Source of the DNA: Berberis thunbergii
Lineage: Eukaryota > Streptophyta > Magnoliopsida > Ranunculales > Berberidaceae
DNA length: 64,000 nucleotides
Reading direction: 5' to 3'
Assembly: GCA_003290165.1 (NCBI GenBank)
Contig: QNQO01005886.1
Span: 86,580-150,579, forward strand
Shown here in pieces: positions 11,117-23,822 of this stretch. Under the pieces are notes generated by a model. It saw only the letters and a program-made list of their open reading frames with translations. It had not been told where the DNA came from and did no database searches. Within the stretch, counting starts at the first letter, position 1. The number at the start of each line of letters is the position of its first letter. The translations under genes were made by a program, and so were the position numbers.

Positions 11117-13137
11117 TCAATAGTATGTTATTGGTAGGTATATTGATTCTTGTACTTATCGTTTTTAAGCTTTTTGATGATATGTGAGATATAATTTTGT
11201 TTTATCATGTACTTGTGAATAGAATTTGAGTAAATGAATTATGTTCAAAGATGTGTGCAACAAAATTCTTCCTCTTTAGCTAATAGATAATATATTAAGT
11301 TCTTACTCTTCTTATTTGTTCCAAAATTAGTTTTTTTTTCCTCAGTTATGGTGTACTATTGTGATGGTGTGGAATGAATGTGGGGATTTTTGTCTGTATT
11401 CTTGGTTTGTAGCGGTTAAGGTGATCGTAGTGATGGAATAGAGTTTCATCCAGGGTTGATAAAAAATGGGAAAGAGTATGCTCATATGGCTCACATATTG
11501 TTTTGTAACCCAGTAATGGAATTCTGTAATGATGATGGAAATAGAGTCCTTATCGGTAAGTTTGACATCACATACAAACAAGATTCATTGTTTCATATTA
11601 TTGGTTCATACCAACAACATGCATACAAGACTTCATGGTTTCAGACTATAGGTTCATACCAACAACAAGCCTGGGGATTCACTTGTGTTTTTAGTCATGA
11701 ATTATTCTTTTGTCATCTCAACTGGGAATGTTGGATCAATGTCAAGCCTGAAGTGCATTCACATTTATTTCAATGAAACCTTGGCAAGTGTTGATTTGTT
11801 TCAATAACACGCAGTAGCCATCACCAGAATAGATCACACCCTTGGCAAGTGTTGATTTGGGTCTTAAAACAAGAATAAGTATCACTCTATTTTCTAATCA
11901 CAGACCCAAACATGGCAAATTAGTAGTTGACAATGATAAACAAGTTCAATATTGAAAAGATGAATTTTTTCTGGAATTTTCACTTTACCACAAGCACTAG
12001 GCGCTAGCTAGAAGCCTCGACGCCTGCAAGGGTGCAATTAGTGTTTACAACAAAATTTTCAATGTCTAAGCCACTATTTTCCACATTTTTCGTGTTTCTA
12101 TTACATAACATTAAGTGATTTACAATGACCAAACAACCAATTTTTCTACTGGTCTCATGATTGACTTGCATAATCTCTATCCAAATAACCCAATGACCAA
12201 ACAACCAAAGTAGTTCATACCTACCTCATTCATATATAATAAACGTGCAACAGATAGCATTACACATTTGCATAGTAGCTACATGACCACCTCATTCATG
12301 GAATAACATTAAGTGATTCACAAATTATCACACTGACAACCTCAACAGACATCCACCATCTGCCATTTCTAATGACTCATTTTATTCATTTACAAAAAGC
12401 TAACATTGATTATAGTTCCTTCACAACAGACTTGTCATTGTCTTCTATTATGTGCTCCTTCATTACAAAAGACTCAGACTGCAAGACAAAAGAACAAATT
12501 TGAAGTGAATATAATTAGTCAAGTGATATAATCTGATCAATCTTAGCAAGTCAGACATGAGGAATATGAATCTGATCAAACCTGAATGTGATATAACTAA
12601 AGAAATGAAGACCAAAATTCATACTACAAAACTGAATAATATGAAAAAGTGACAGAATAGTAATAGTATAGTAGTGGCAGTAGAAGTAGGAAACAAGGAG
12701 CGACAGAGCCATGTTGCACATACCAACATTAGTAAAACTAACATTTCCATAGAGCATCATTGAAATCTTCAGACTAAGTCCATCCTAAGCATGGACAGTA
12801 AGTGAAATCAAAGGGAGCAAGTGAAGAAAAGTAACAACTGAGCCAGGAACCTTACAAGTAATTTAGGTTTTTAACTCCAAATACATCTGTCAGTATCACA
12901 TGAACTTGAAGTACAAAGAAGAACCTATGAGACTTTCATAAATGAATAAGACTAAACTCCTTGTACACTGTAAGGAAACGAAACATAATCAAAAGAACCA
13001 AGGATAGTGTTGTAAGAACTATGAAGCAGGAAATACACCAAACATACACAAAGGTGTAGAGATGCGTTAAAATGATTGAATGAAACACAAATGTTACTGT
13101 CTACCAGTCTATCACATTTCAGTAAACATATGAAATT
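11117..13137. other. Region between the two convergent MULE genes
   Basis: No conserved protein is seen. Short direct repeats occur: GGTTCATACCAACAACA at about 11604 and 11651, and CCTTGGCAAGTGTTGATTTG at about 11781 and 11840. The sequence is probably the 3' ends of the two genes and spacer. Confidence 0.4.
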
Positions 13138-13311
13138 AGGAAATGTTAATGAAGCATAGAGGTCCATGCTTAGGAACATATGGAGACAGGAAAGATAAAC
13201 AAGATTGAAATGTTAATGAAGCACAAAGGTCAATGCTTAGGAAATGTTATTTAAGCACAAATGTCCATGTCCATGCTTAGGAAATGTTAATTAAGCACAA
13301 ATGTCCATGTT
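13138..13311. repeat. Minisatellite of 33-40 bp units inside the MULE
   Basis: About four imperfect units follow GGAAATGTTAATGAAGCA...GGTCCATGCTTA. They begin near 13139, 13206, 13239 and 13279, with length changes caused by an extra TCCATG in one unit. It lies downstream of the transposase gene. Confidence 0.7.
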
Positions 13312-13909
13312 AATGAAACTAACTTTTCTTTTATAAGGAAGACAAGAAAGATAAACAAGATTAACCAACTTGATCATAACCTATAGTTTGTATAGTCCAT
13401 TTCGTTGCTTAAATCTAGCTGCTGCAAAAATAAATAATAAAGATTAAAAAATAAATAATATGAGGCATACAAAACATATAACAAACAAACAAACCCTAGA
13501 AAGGAGAAACATACAAAATACAAAATATGTACCTGTGAGAGGAGCGAGTAGAAATGATCAATTCTTCCATGTTGTAAATAGTGTGACCCCGTATTATCAT
13601 CCTTAACGATAGCAAACATACAAATCAGAAGTGGGCAAACATACTTACTGATTCATACCTTGTAAATATAATAAACAAACTTGTGTATTGCTTTGACTAG
13701 GCATCATATTGTTTTCACGAGGCATAACATAAGGCATCCTTTGCAAATAAAATTCATTATTATTGACTTAAGAAAATATACATTCATAAAACACATTGCA
13801 AAACATACCAGATTAGTCTCAATGGCCTGATTGTTTTGTGTGTTTTTTTTTTCCTTTGTATCCTTTTACATATCTTCTCGACGGGGGATTTCATCCTTGA
13901 ATTAGATCG

Positions 13910-15914
13910 TCATCCTTTGCTACGAATCGCTAATGGACTATGAATCTGAATGCCAGAACTAGAAGTAGTGGTGCCCACTTCCAAATACCTCTGTGAATCA
14001 ACATGCTCATCACCACCAACAATTTTAAGTTGCTCCATCTTCAAAGTGCTCCATTCTTGAACTTGGCATGTCTTCTTTTCATCCTCAGTGATGAAGTCAG
14101 CCATTTCATAGAAGGCATTGCACATCTTTTCAAATCGCACATTTTCAGGTTTCATTCCCCAATCTGAATAAGCAATTTTAACCTTCGTATGAGCCCTCTT
14201 AACATATTTCCTCCACCTCCAAAGAAAATATTTATCAGGTATAACATGAATATCTCTTTCAAACAAAACTTTCAATACATGTTTGCATAAGATCCCCCTG
14301 AACTCAAACAATTGACAATTACACTTGATGGCGAAGTCGACAACATTAAAAGAGACTATAAAATTGACCGATCGTTGCCTATCATTTATCACCAAGTCTT
14401 GTTTAACAGTGTACAACTCACAACCACTCCCATCCATAACTGTACTGACAATTCTACAACATAGATTCCCTGCTATCTCTTATTGGAACTCCCTAAATTT
14501 ATTTGTAGTATAGACATCTCAAAATTTTATCTCTATTGCATAAGGAGTAATGCAAGGAATCCTTCGGATAAAAGATTTAAAGTCTTGTTCAGCTTCCTTT
14601 TGGACTTTACTTCGTAGAGGATTCTCATATTGTTCTACGAATTGCTTCAATGTGGTCTTCGAATTCACATAACCATAAAAAAAAACATTCATGTTTTCAC
14701 TCCTTTGAGTTGAAGACATCCCCGCCCAAAAAGTATTTCTTTGAAATGTTGGCACCCAACGCATCCTTTCAAAGTATAATCCACTCAACCAATCATTTTC
14801 ATGGCACATTATATTTATCAATAAAACCATGCCAATTTTCTTCAAACTCATCATGACACAGGGGATCATAAACTGCTCCTTGCATTGCAAACTTGATCGC
14901 CTCATATTCATTGCAATCTGACAACTTTTCAGGCAACTTCTTCATAATATGCTACAAGCATCATCTGTGTTGTGTGCTGGGAAATACAATTTCAATGGCC
15001 CTCTTCATTGCCCTATCTTGATCAGTGATTATAGCAGACAGAGCATTGCCATTCATACACACGAGCCAAGTTTGAAAAAGCCAAACAAATTCTTCAACCG
15101 TCTCACCACATATCAATCCACATCCCAAAAGAATTGATTGACAGTGATGATTCACCCCAACAAAAAGGGCAAATGGCATCTCATGCTTATTTGTCAAGTA
15201 TGTAGTGTCAAAAGTAACAACATCCCCAAACTCTTTGTAAGCTGCCCTGCTCCATGCATCAGCCCAAACAATTCATCAACCTACCTTCATCATCCAAATC
15301 CATCATATAAAAGAAATCAACATTATTAGCTTGCATTTTTTGGAAGTAGTTATGAAGTGCCATCGCATCCCCTTCACCAAGTCTCAACTTCCTCATTTTG
15401 TCAAAATAATTGTAACAATATTTTTGGGAAAATGACAAAATATCATGCCCACCAGCTTCAACCACACATGCCGAATAACTCTTATTTGGTCTAATACATG
15501 CCCTATCATTAAAATCAAGCTTCTTTTTTACATACGAGCTCATAGATCTATTCTTTCGATAAAATTTCGATTTACTAGGGCTTAACTCATGATTGTGATC
15601 AAGTATAACTCTTTTCACTAAAATTGTTCCATCAATCCGTATATGACCTCTAATCTTAGCTTGACAACCACATTTGCTCGACCCACACAATCCCAAGACA
15701 TTTTTTCATCACCTTTTTGCTTCCTAGCCCGACCACATGAAAGCTGAATTAATAAAGGTTTTCCATCACCATTTTTTTCAGTAGTCATTATTTTCACTGG
15801 AAATCCCTTTCTATTACCATAATCATGATAATAACGTTGGAACTCATCAAGGTTGATGAATTCCATCCCTTTTGTAGGTTCCCTCATCTCTTCTAAATTT
15901 TCTTCCACCAACAT
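13910..15914 (-). pseudogene. FAR1/FHY3-related MULE transposase, frameshifted
   Basis: The order on the minus strand is that of a FAR1-type transposase. A FAR1 DNA-binding domain lies at 15914-15540 (DEFQRYYHDYGNRKGFPVK, then SSKCGCQAKIRGHI and VILDHNHELSPSK). A DDE transposase core follows at about 15330-14520 (FGDVVTFDTTYLTNKHEMPF, FVGVNHHCQSILLGCGL, AIITDQDRAMKRAIE, AGMSSTQRSENMN). A SWIM zinc finger lies at about 14330-14270 (CNCQLFEFRGILCKHVLKV). Reading it needs at least three or four frame changes, near 15690, 15265, 14960 and 14515, so no full protein can be made. FAR1/FHY3 light-signalling factors derive from such transposases. The C-terminal tail past SWIM is about 100 residues. 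Confidence 0.9.
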
Positions 15915-16959
15915 ACACTCATTATCATGTACAACGGTTAAAACATAGAGGCGTAGATAAAAACCCTAGTACAATAGTCATGTATAGTCTATTTTGGAAA
16001 ACAATGCTGCATCTAAGGATCCACCAAAGTTGTTATACAGGCAATTTCGGCCAAATAGAATATACAATAGAAGTAACAAAAAAAAATGATAACTAAAGTA
16101 ACAAAACGAAATCAGTTTTTTTTTAATTAAGGGGTCCACTGAAACCACTTTTTTCCCACAATAAAACAAACAAACAAAATACAGATTCAATGAGTTTATA
16201 CTACATATGTGAAACCCTTTTTAGAAAAAAGTGGGTTTCGATCCATTTTTCATACTGTGACATAGGCCATAATCAACATATAAATGTTAGTTTATAAATT
16301 ATCAGCCAATGAAGTGCATAACAAGGTCATAAAAAGAAGGTGATCTAGAATCCACACATAAACAAAGGATGTGATCTCACGATTACTTAGCTCATAGCTC
16401 TAACATCTAAGTTTTTGTTTTATAACATTATGAGCAAATATCTCAAGAATCACGTCCTAGCCATGTCATGAGAGCAATGCTATGTATAAATCTCAACATA
16501 AACACACCAAGGATGGATCTCATCATATGATCTTAGCAATAATACTATGTATCAATCTTAATTGTTCCTAGATCCAGTTATTTTCGATGTCAAATTTATT
16601 GTGAGCTAAAAAACATAACCAAAATCTTAATGTATGTGTAGTTAAAGTGCTCTTCCATACTTGGTAGAGAAAAACATGAAAAAGTAGAGTCTAGTAGAAC
16701 TATAAAAGTAGTACAACATGCAAAGATGGATCTTCTGACAGAATGCATACATGATAACTTCAAGTGTTCTGAGAGAAAAGAAAAATATAAGAAAACCAAA
16801 GACTTTAAGCTTCAAAGTAGTACAAAAGCCACAAAAATCTACTAAACAAAAAAGGTTCCAAGTTCTAACGAGATAATATAACCCAACATCACAATGTTAT
16901 AAAAGAAAGCTTGGAGAAGAGATCGCATCCTCTATAATCAAAACAAACACACATAAAAA
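15915..16959 (-). other. 5' intron and leader of the transposase gene
   Basis: No coding sequence is recognised between the transposase start and the first exon in the right inverted repeat. The likely donor is at 17057/17058. The stretch is AT-rich and intron-like. Confidence 0.45.
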
Positions 16960-17369
16960 AAGAAACCCTAGATCTAGAACTCCACCCTTTAAATCAACAA
17001 GAAATATGCAATAGAAACCCGCTACAAGAAATTACCCAAAATCAAAGAGAGACTTACCTTTGGTTGAGTTTTCTAATGGGGGGAGCTTTTCTTCGAATGG
17101 GGACGATGGTCTGAACTTTTCTTCGAGGGAATGCGCATGGGAGCTTTTTTTCTTCTCCTTCTTCAATCGGTTGAGTCGATGATGGGGAGAGGGTGGCGAT
17201 GGAGCTTCGATCTTCTCTTCTTTTCTCTGTTGAGTTTCGTTTGGGGAAAGGGAGACTGTTCCCTCCCTCTTAAGGTTGCCCCCAAATTTTGATCTCCCTT
17301 TTTTTTTAATGTAAAAAACTCTTGCGAGGGAGGCTCCCTTGCCAGTTTCCTCAACAATTAGAAAAACTG
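16960..17369 (-). repeat. Right MULE inverted repeat with promoter and first exon
   Basis: This is the mirror image of the left repeat. Shared blocks are AGCTCCATCGCCACCC, CCCCATCATCGACTCAACCG and TCGTCCCCATTCGAAGAAAA. The exon ends CAAAG|GTAAGTC on the minus strand at 17058. It lies upstream of the transposase, so it probably supplies that gene's promoter and leader exon. Confidence 0.87.
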
Positions 17370-17378
17370 ATTTATGAA

Positions 17379-17978
17379 ACTTAAGCGTTGAAATTTAACA
17401 ATGTCCTATTAAATTTTTGTTTTTAAGATTTGGATGACTCAAAGCTTATATTTTATGTTTCTTATAACATCTATATATGCTCTCATAAGGCACAAATGAT
17501 CAATTGTCACCAGTGATCATATTTAGTAGACTAATGGTTTAAACAAAAGGCTATAAAAAACAACAGTAAATATCAAGACATTTCTTTCTCTGCCACCCAA
17601 ACGTCACCCCTATCACCCAAAAGGCGATACAACCTTTTATCACCCCCAAAAAAATGACGTTGGATAATTGTACATTCTGTCACAATACATTAGGGAGCTT
17701 TAAGCATAATTCCTTTAATTTTTTTGTTTTAGGGTTTTTGTTCAGTTTGCAGTCAATCAAAGATTTCCTTCAGGCAACAACAATTTTTTCTTTTCTTTTC
17801 ATGTTGTGATTAACCAATGGTTTCCTTCATGTTTTTCAATTGATTTCTACATGCTTTGATTCCTCTCGTTAGGCTTCGATCAATCTCTTTAACAAAAGGG
17901 TTAAAAATAATTAAACTAATCACTGTTTCTCTTCAACTACGGTACTTTTTTTTGGAATCCAAGTACAACAATTTGTTG
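17379..17978. other. Short interval between two MULEs
   Basis: AT-rich sequence; no gene, repeat or RNA seen. Confidence 0.4.
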
Positions 17979-17987
17979 ATTAAAAGA

Positions 17988-18470
17988 TGAGGCATTTGCA
18001 TTTAGTCCCCTATAATAAATAGCTAATTCAGGTTTACTCTAAGAATAAATCGATATTGCAATTTTCCCCTAGGACTAGGGGTCAATATTTCTTGACTGTC
18101 TGTTTTCAAAATGACAATATTTAGATGATCAAAATACCGTCAAAAAATCTAAGGTAGAAATGATAACCATATCTCGAGAGAAATCTAACGATTAAAAAAA
18201 AAAACTTTCCCAATCCCATCCTCCCCCATTTCTTATTCTTCTTCTACTTCTCTTTGTTCGCACCACACCATTGCCCTCCCCACCTCCATATTTCAGCCCC
18301 CACCTCCATTTTCTCTTTCATTGTTTTAGTTCCCTCCTCGCCTCCCCTAACACCACCGTCTTCCCCTACTTTCCCTCCCTTCGAATCACCACCGCAAGAC
18401 CCCTCGCCTATGACTCACCACCACCTACCGCGATAGTCCCTCCCCCTTCCCCCACAACCTCCTCCTCATT
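17988..18470 (+). repeat. Left inverted repeat (about 480 bp)
   Basis: The outer part is AT-rich (AATAAATAGCTAATTCAGG). The inner part is C/T-rich and reads as Pro/Ser-rich peptides in two frames (CCCAATCCCATCCTCCCCC, GACTCACCACCACC). It pairs with the right arm throughout, but with many mismatches. Confidence 0.8.
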
Positions 18471-19369
18471 TTTCTCCAAAACCCACCCTTCAACTTCAAG
18501 GCACTAGGCGAAACAGTTGGTGAGTCTTCCACCTCCCCCTCTCATTCAATCTCATAATCATTGTTGTAAACGAAACAAATGTTCTCCTCTCCTCATTTAT
18601 CTTCTTCCTCATCATAAGGCTCTTCATCGATTTCCTCATTGGATTGTCCACACAAGTCATAACTGTGATGAACAAAAAGAGTAGCCAGAAATCTCTGATT
18701 TCTCAAAGAAATCGAATAGTAGATATCGATTTCTTCAAACTTGCAAGTGAAAATGAGTAACTTTGGTTTTTTTTTTTTTTTTAGAATTCTAGGTTTTTGA
18801 GTTGTTTCACTTGATACCCCATTTGTCTGAGTGTTGTCTTGATAAATTATTTTGGGATCTAGTGTGTAGAAAATCAACCAAAAGAATAGTTGGGAGCCAT
18901 CAATTCATCCACCTTGAAATGGGTTCTTTAAAAAATTGAAAATGATGGGTAGGTCTGAATCATTGGGAGTGGTGGTGGTTTCTATTCAATCAAATATGGT
19001 GGATTGATAATGATGGGAAGGGGTGTCTGGGTATGGTGAGTTGATGAATGCCAATTGGAGGTGGCTTCATCATGGCAGGGTGGAGGAAAGAGTTGTGGCA
19101 ATGGCCTAGATACGGTCGCAAGGAACCAAACGATGCATCTTGTTCTCCACCTTGCAAACGCTTAGATGCGACGCCAACCACCGCCTAGTAACATTGATCA
19201 ATTCGACCTTTCGTATCCACAGTTCATTGTATTCACTATCCGAGGTGAAGCAGCAAATATTTTCAGGGTACTTTTACTAAGGATTGAAATGGATGACAAT
19301 GGAATTAGAAAATGGAGGAGAAGAACATTTTGTGAAGGGTTTGAATCACAGTGGAAGGGAGTTCTGGCG

Positions 19370-19883
19370 GTGGTGAGTCACATGATGAAGAGGGGTTTGG
19401 TGGTGGGTGGTTGTGAGTGCATGGAGGGAAAGTGGGGAGATGGTAGTATTTGTGGAGGCGAGGGTGTGATGAAACAATGATAGAAAATAAGGAGGCGGAG
19501 AAGAGGACGATGGTGGTGGTGTGAACAGAAAGAAGAAGAAGAAGAGGAAGAAGCAGAAGATGAAGAAGAATAAGAAAAAGCGAACGAAGGAGGAAGATGG
19601 GATTGGGTAGAATTTTTTTAACAACTGTTAGATTTGTCTTGAGATACGATTATCATTTTAATTGGACATTTTGATTTTTTTCGAAATGAACTCGTTGAGA
19701 TATAAAACATTAAATCTCCACCTTTAGATTTTTAATGGTGTTTTGGTCATCTAAATATTGACATTTTAAAAACAGACGGTCAAGTCATGTTGATTAATAG
19801 TCATGGGGGCAAAGTGCAATATTGATTTATTTTTGGGGCGCTCCTGAATTAGCTATTTATTACAGGAGAATGTGCAAATGACC
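19370..19883 (-). repeat. Right inverted repeat (about 510 bp)
   Basis: This is the mirror of the left arm: GGTGGTGAGTCACATG near 19370, GGAGGAAGATGGGATTGGG near 19587, and AATTAGCTATTTATTACAGG at 19848-19867. Short-frame peptides here are repeat artefacts, not genes. Confidence 0.8.
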
Positions 19884-19892
19884 ATTAAAAGA

Positions 19893-20338
19893 TATATTAA
19901 CAAAAAATTTTGATGGTCGAGATAAGTGTCATTAAATATGTAGTTAAAGATGCTTGCTTGAAGCGAAAATGAAGAAAAGGGGTGGCTAGGTGCTCCACTT
20001 TAAGTAAATCCTCCAAACATGTCCAATACCACTCACTCGTTGCCCTTCTCTCAACTGTTGTGACACTCCCATAAGCTCCCAAAAATCTATATTCATCTTA
20101 ATCTCAATATGTTTTCTCTATACAGGTGGAGGTTCAAACTGCATTGGGTTCGTTGAATTTTTTAGTCCCCTTGAAACTAGTGACGAAACCAAGATTTTTA
20201 TTGAAGGAGGCAGAGTGATGAACGTAGTTAATTAATAATAATATAATAATTCTAAGGGCAAGCCCCCTCGTTTTCAGTGAGGAGAGAGTCAAATGACTTC
20301 TATCGAAAGTTGTCCAACTCAATTTGTTACGCATTAGC
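19893..20338. other. Interval between MULE and gypsy element
   Basis: No conserved feature seen. It ends at the AATTA target duplication of the next element. Confidence 0.4.
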
Positions 20339-20343
20339 AATTA

Positions 20344-21006
20344 TGATGTTGTTGATTTCCACTCCCTGCTAACCTACACAAGGAACACGCGTGAGCCATG
20401 GACCACCGTTGTGGTGGCCGATGACACTCCGATGCTTAAGTCGGACAAGGCTCTGAGGAAGGCTTAAAGATGTAAACAGAAAATTTGTAGCGTACCTTTT
20501 TTTCACCAACCTCCTATCTTATTTATAGTGTTGGAGTCTTGGTTTAACCAGGCCATCGGTGGCATAGTTTAGGAAAAGAGATATTCATGGAGATCCTTAT
20601 CTAATTAGCAGTCATCTTGTGAAGGGAAGTTTCCCCATTATACCTGTGTTGTTAGATATGCGAGAAATAGTTACCTATTGGTGTGTTGTCCATATTCAGA
20701 AGTTTTCACGTAGACGTATACTCTAGTATTTACTTCCTAGTTGGAGACAAAGTATTGTTGGCTTGCTCGTCTGAAGCTAATCCCTGAGATACTTGCCTTA
20801 ATAGGTCTTACGAGTATTGTGGATAGCTATGCGACATGTGGGTTTAGCAAGACATAGTAATTCGAGTTCGGTTGGCGGACTGCACTTTGTGGGCTTGATG
20901 TTGCTTGGGTTGGATCAATGCTAGGCTGACGCTTGGGCCTGTTATTTCTTGAGATCATCATGACACGTGTACATCGTAGATGCCAGGATGTTTCGGTGTA
21001 TCATCA
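20344..21006 (-). repeat. 3' LTR of the Tat-type element
   Basis: Similar along its length to 28801-29473; shared blocks include ACACAAGGAACAC/GCACAAGGAACAC, GACAAAGTATTG and GAGATCATCATGACACGTGT. Divergence is plain (many substitutions and indels), so the insertion is old. On the minus strand the LTR starts TGATGATAC and is preceded by purine-rich CAGGGAGCAGG (21007-21017), the likely polypurine tract. Confidence 0.92.
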
Positions 21007-21266
21007 CCTGCTCCCTGAGTTAGTGGGCCACCTAGTCAGTCCACTAAGTCACTTCTCGAAAAGATACGTTGCTCATAATGATTGAGTCTGAATCGTTACT
21101 TTAGCAGTGCGCTTCATTAATTAATCATGTGTCGTTTCAGTGGAGAAAACTATGGGAATTCAATCCCTATTTAGATCTCCTCTTCTGTAGAGATTGATTA
21201 TTTCATTTCTTCATTTTTAGAGACTCCGCTGTTAAGCTTTTAATCGAATGTTTTTTCACTTTCTCC

Positions 21267-23822
21267 ATGGCTCTCCAGAATCAACTTGATGACGAGCTTC
21301 TTGTTAAGGGCCTCAAGTTTTTTGAAGAGAGGAGACCTTCGAATCGAGCCTGGCTAAGATTCGAAAGACATATGGGGTCTCTAAAGACCTGAAATTCTAC
21401 ACATTGGATGTTGATTAGACTCCAATGTTTCCTTCAAAAGGATTCGTCCGTTTACACCATGGCATGCTTCAGACGGGTGTCTGTGTTTCCTGTGATTGGT
21501 GAGATCTGGAGCTTTCTGTTTACACCTCTTGCCCAGTTGGTACCGAATGGGTATATGATTGTTCTCCTTATATTGATCAGGGCAAAGGACGCTGGCGTCT
21601 AAGTGACTTCGAGGGTGATACAATTATTAACTTCTCATCGGCTAAACAACCGTGTCGTGTGTGACATGAATTCGCTGACTTGCTTCAAAAAATTGCCGAA
21701 TGTTTTCAAATTTTAGCAGAGAACTGCTTTCTGTCTCATTCAGACCCAAAGTATTTCAAGTTCAATGGTCGTCCACTTGAGCGGGAATTCAGGAAACTTC
21801 GTAAGTATAATTTCGTAATTGGTTTCCGTTTGTGCTGATTATGTCCTGATCGTTACGGGTGTTCTTTGTAAGGTTGTTTTCCACTACTCCTCTTTCCTCA
21901 GAGGAGGAAGCCGCTGTGAAGGAATTTCGTGACATGCCTTAGATGAGAGTGGAGGATGTAATTTGCAATTCCAATTTTAGTCATAGCGGGCTATGGGCCC
22001 ATTGAAACATGGCTCCAACTATTTTCAGAATGCCGAAGGTTCAGTCTAAAGGTGGAGTACTTCACAATAAGAGGAAGGCCTCTAAAGTCAAGGTTCCTAG
22101 CCCGTCGGACACATAAGAGCTTTCAAAGACACTTGCTTCCTTCATAGGCTCGAAGAGGTCTCGCACTGGGACTGAGCCTATTTCAAAACGGTATGCTCCG
22201 TTGAGGGAGGACCGCGATTCTGACCTATCCGCCGAGGTGGAAGTTGTAGCATCTGAGGGGCGTAACCCTCTAGTTAAACCCCTGTTACTATTTCTGATTT
22301 GGAGAAGGACCACTTTCGGCTCGCAGGGGTTGATGACATGTCGTAGCTGAGTACCAAGCAGGCATAAGTTTTGAATAAGAAACTGATGCTGGCTGTTGTG
22401 GTGGCCTTTACTGATACTGACCAATCCATGCCTGTGTTATTGGAAGGTCTGGATAAAGGTTTGTGGCCCCTGAGTTTTCTCGTTTGATGGTGGATCATTT
22501 GACAGTGGTCATTGCAGCATGAACCCTCCTTCTTGCATTCTGCATTTCCCTCCATCCCGCTCTAGACCGTATATCGAGATAATGGAGGGTCTGATGGACA
22601 ATTCGATTCCTTTTCTCCCTTCGGATTCTACCGAACCGACTCACAGTCGTCTGCCGGTGACAAGGGGAAGGCGGTGGATGAGGGTGTCAGGTGCTGTGAA
22701 GACTGCAAGGGGCAGTACCGGCATAATTTTGCATCTGGGAGAACTTCATCCAAACACGCGAATAACTTTGTTTGCTCCGGATGTAATAAAATGAGCAACC
22801 AGGCCTAGCACCAAGAGGTTGACATTGGCACCACGAGGTTGACATTGATTATGTTTTGTGGAAGCATATCAACAAACATTATAACTGGTTCGTGAACTGT
22901 GCTCTAAAGCCAGAGGAGAATACACTGGGAGGGTGTAGGGATAAATGACTAAACTATCTCATGTTGGGGATGTCACATCTGAGCCAAATGGTTGTCGCTG
23001 GGATGGATGTTGAGGTGGCCTATGAGAGGGTGTACCCCATGGAAAACATCTTCTCTAATATGCAGAAGTCGTAATTTGGTGCACTCTTTGAAATCGAATC
23101 ACTGAGAAAGAAGCTTGAAGAGAGGAGGCTGGAATAATCAGCCGCTGATGTTGAGACCCAGAGGGTCCGTTTGGAAGCCCTTGAGTCTAATTTAGCAGAG
23201 GCAGTGTTCACAAGGGACAAATCCAGAGAAAAGATGAACCTAATCCGCCATGGCTTAGAAGTTGCGCAGGAAACTACGGCTAAAATGCATTCAGAGTCGC
23301 AGTCTCTTACTGAAGAGAATACCAGGATAAAATCTGAGTAGGCCATCCAGAGACAATAGCTAGAGGCTAATGTTGAATACAACGCTCAGGAAGCGAGAAA
23401 AGCTAGAGAGCTGCTCCTCCTAGTACATAATGAACTTAACCTAGTTAAAGACAGCTTGAACACTGAGTTGTCCTAGACTGACGCATTGATAGGCAACTTG
23501 GAGCTACTGGAGCATGAGCTTGCTAAAGCAAAGACGTGCGAAGAAAAGCTTCTCAAGGCGAATGGCACATTTGAATTCCACAGGATCATGCATGGAAGGC
23601 TCGAACTGCTGGCGTTGATGAAAAAAGAGCATCCGGAATGGGACCTTTCTTACTACAAAAAGGTGTCCTTCACGAATTTCGAAGAGATCTCTGAGCCTAT
23701 TGGAGGAAGAGGGCGATCCAGATCATGGCGCTCATGTTGAGGCATGCACGAACGCAACTCCTGTTTCTTCTTCTATTAAACTTAGTTCTCCCATAGTTGT
23801 ACTTTCTCCTGATGATGAGTAA
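21267..23822 (+). pseudogene. Antisense extra ORF of the Tat-type element
   Basis: The ORF runs opposite to gag, between the 3' LTR and the tandem repeats. It starts at ATG 21267 (MALQNQLDDELLVKGLKFFE) and ends at TAA 23822 (SSPIVVLSPDDE) after several stops and frame changes. The middle (about 23030-23710) is a long predicted coiled coil, for example ALFEIESLRKKLEERR, LEALESNLAEAVFTRDKS and LELLEHELAKAKTCEEKL. The N-terminal part recalls the 'putative gypsy-type transposon' domain that plants have in many copies. Tat-lineage elements are known to carry such extra ORFs; their function is unknown. I am fairly sure of the type, less so of the exact domain family. Confidence 0.65.

Larger units (their letters stand above)
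9303..17369. mobile_element. Complete FAR1-type Mutator-like element (MULE), 8.07 kb
   Basis: The ends are inverted repeats starting CGGTTTTTCTAA on the left and CAGTTTTTCTAA on the right (minus strand). The sequence ATTTATGAA directly flanks both ends (9294-9302 and 17370-17378), a perfect 9-bp target duplication as Mutator-superfamily elements make. Two genes converge inside. On the minus strand is a FAR1/FHY3-related transposase, now broken. On the plus strand is a small intact RNase H1 N-terminal-domain protein. The transposase has several frameshifts, so the element could move only with help in trans. Confidence 0.93.
17988..19883. mobile_element. Non-autonomous MULE-like element with long inverted repeats
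   Basis: The 1.9-kb element is bounded by ATTAAAAGA at 17979-17987 and 19884-19892, a 9-bp target duplication (10 bp if the next T is counted). The ends pair: CATTTGCATTTAG...AATAAATAGCTAATTCAGG on the left against the complement of CCTGAATTAGCTATTTATT on the right. It has no transposase. The inner parts of the arms are strongly strand-biased, pyrimidine-rich on the left and purine-rich on the right. The length of the arms and the target size suggest the Mutator superfamily. Confidence 0.85.

Noticed and set aside
11456..11776. 106-codon plus-strand ORF inside the MULE
   Set aside because: Contains short internal direct repeats, no known domain, and lies in the 3' region of the plus-strand gene.
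18254..18507. Two overlapping Pro-rich ORFs
   Set aside because: They lie in the pyrimidine-rich inverted repeat and have a mirror counterpart at 19346-19624.
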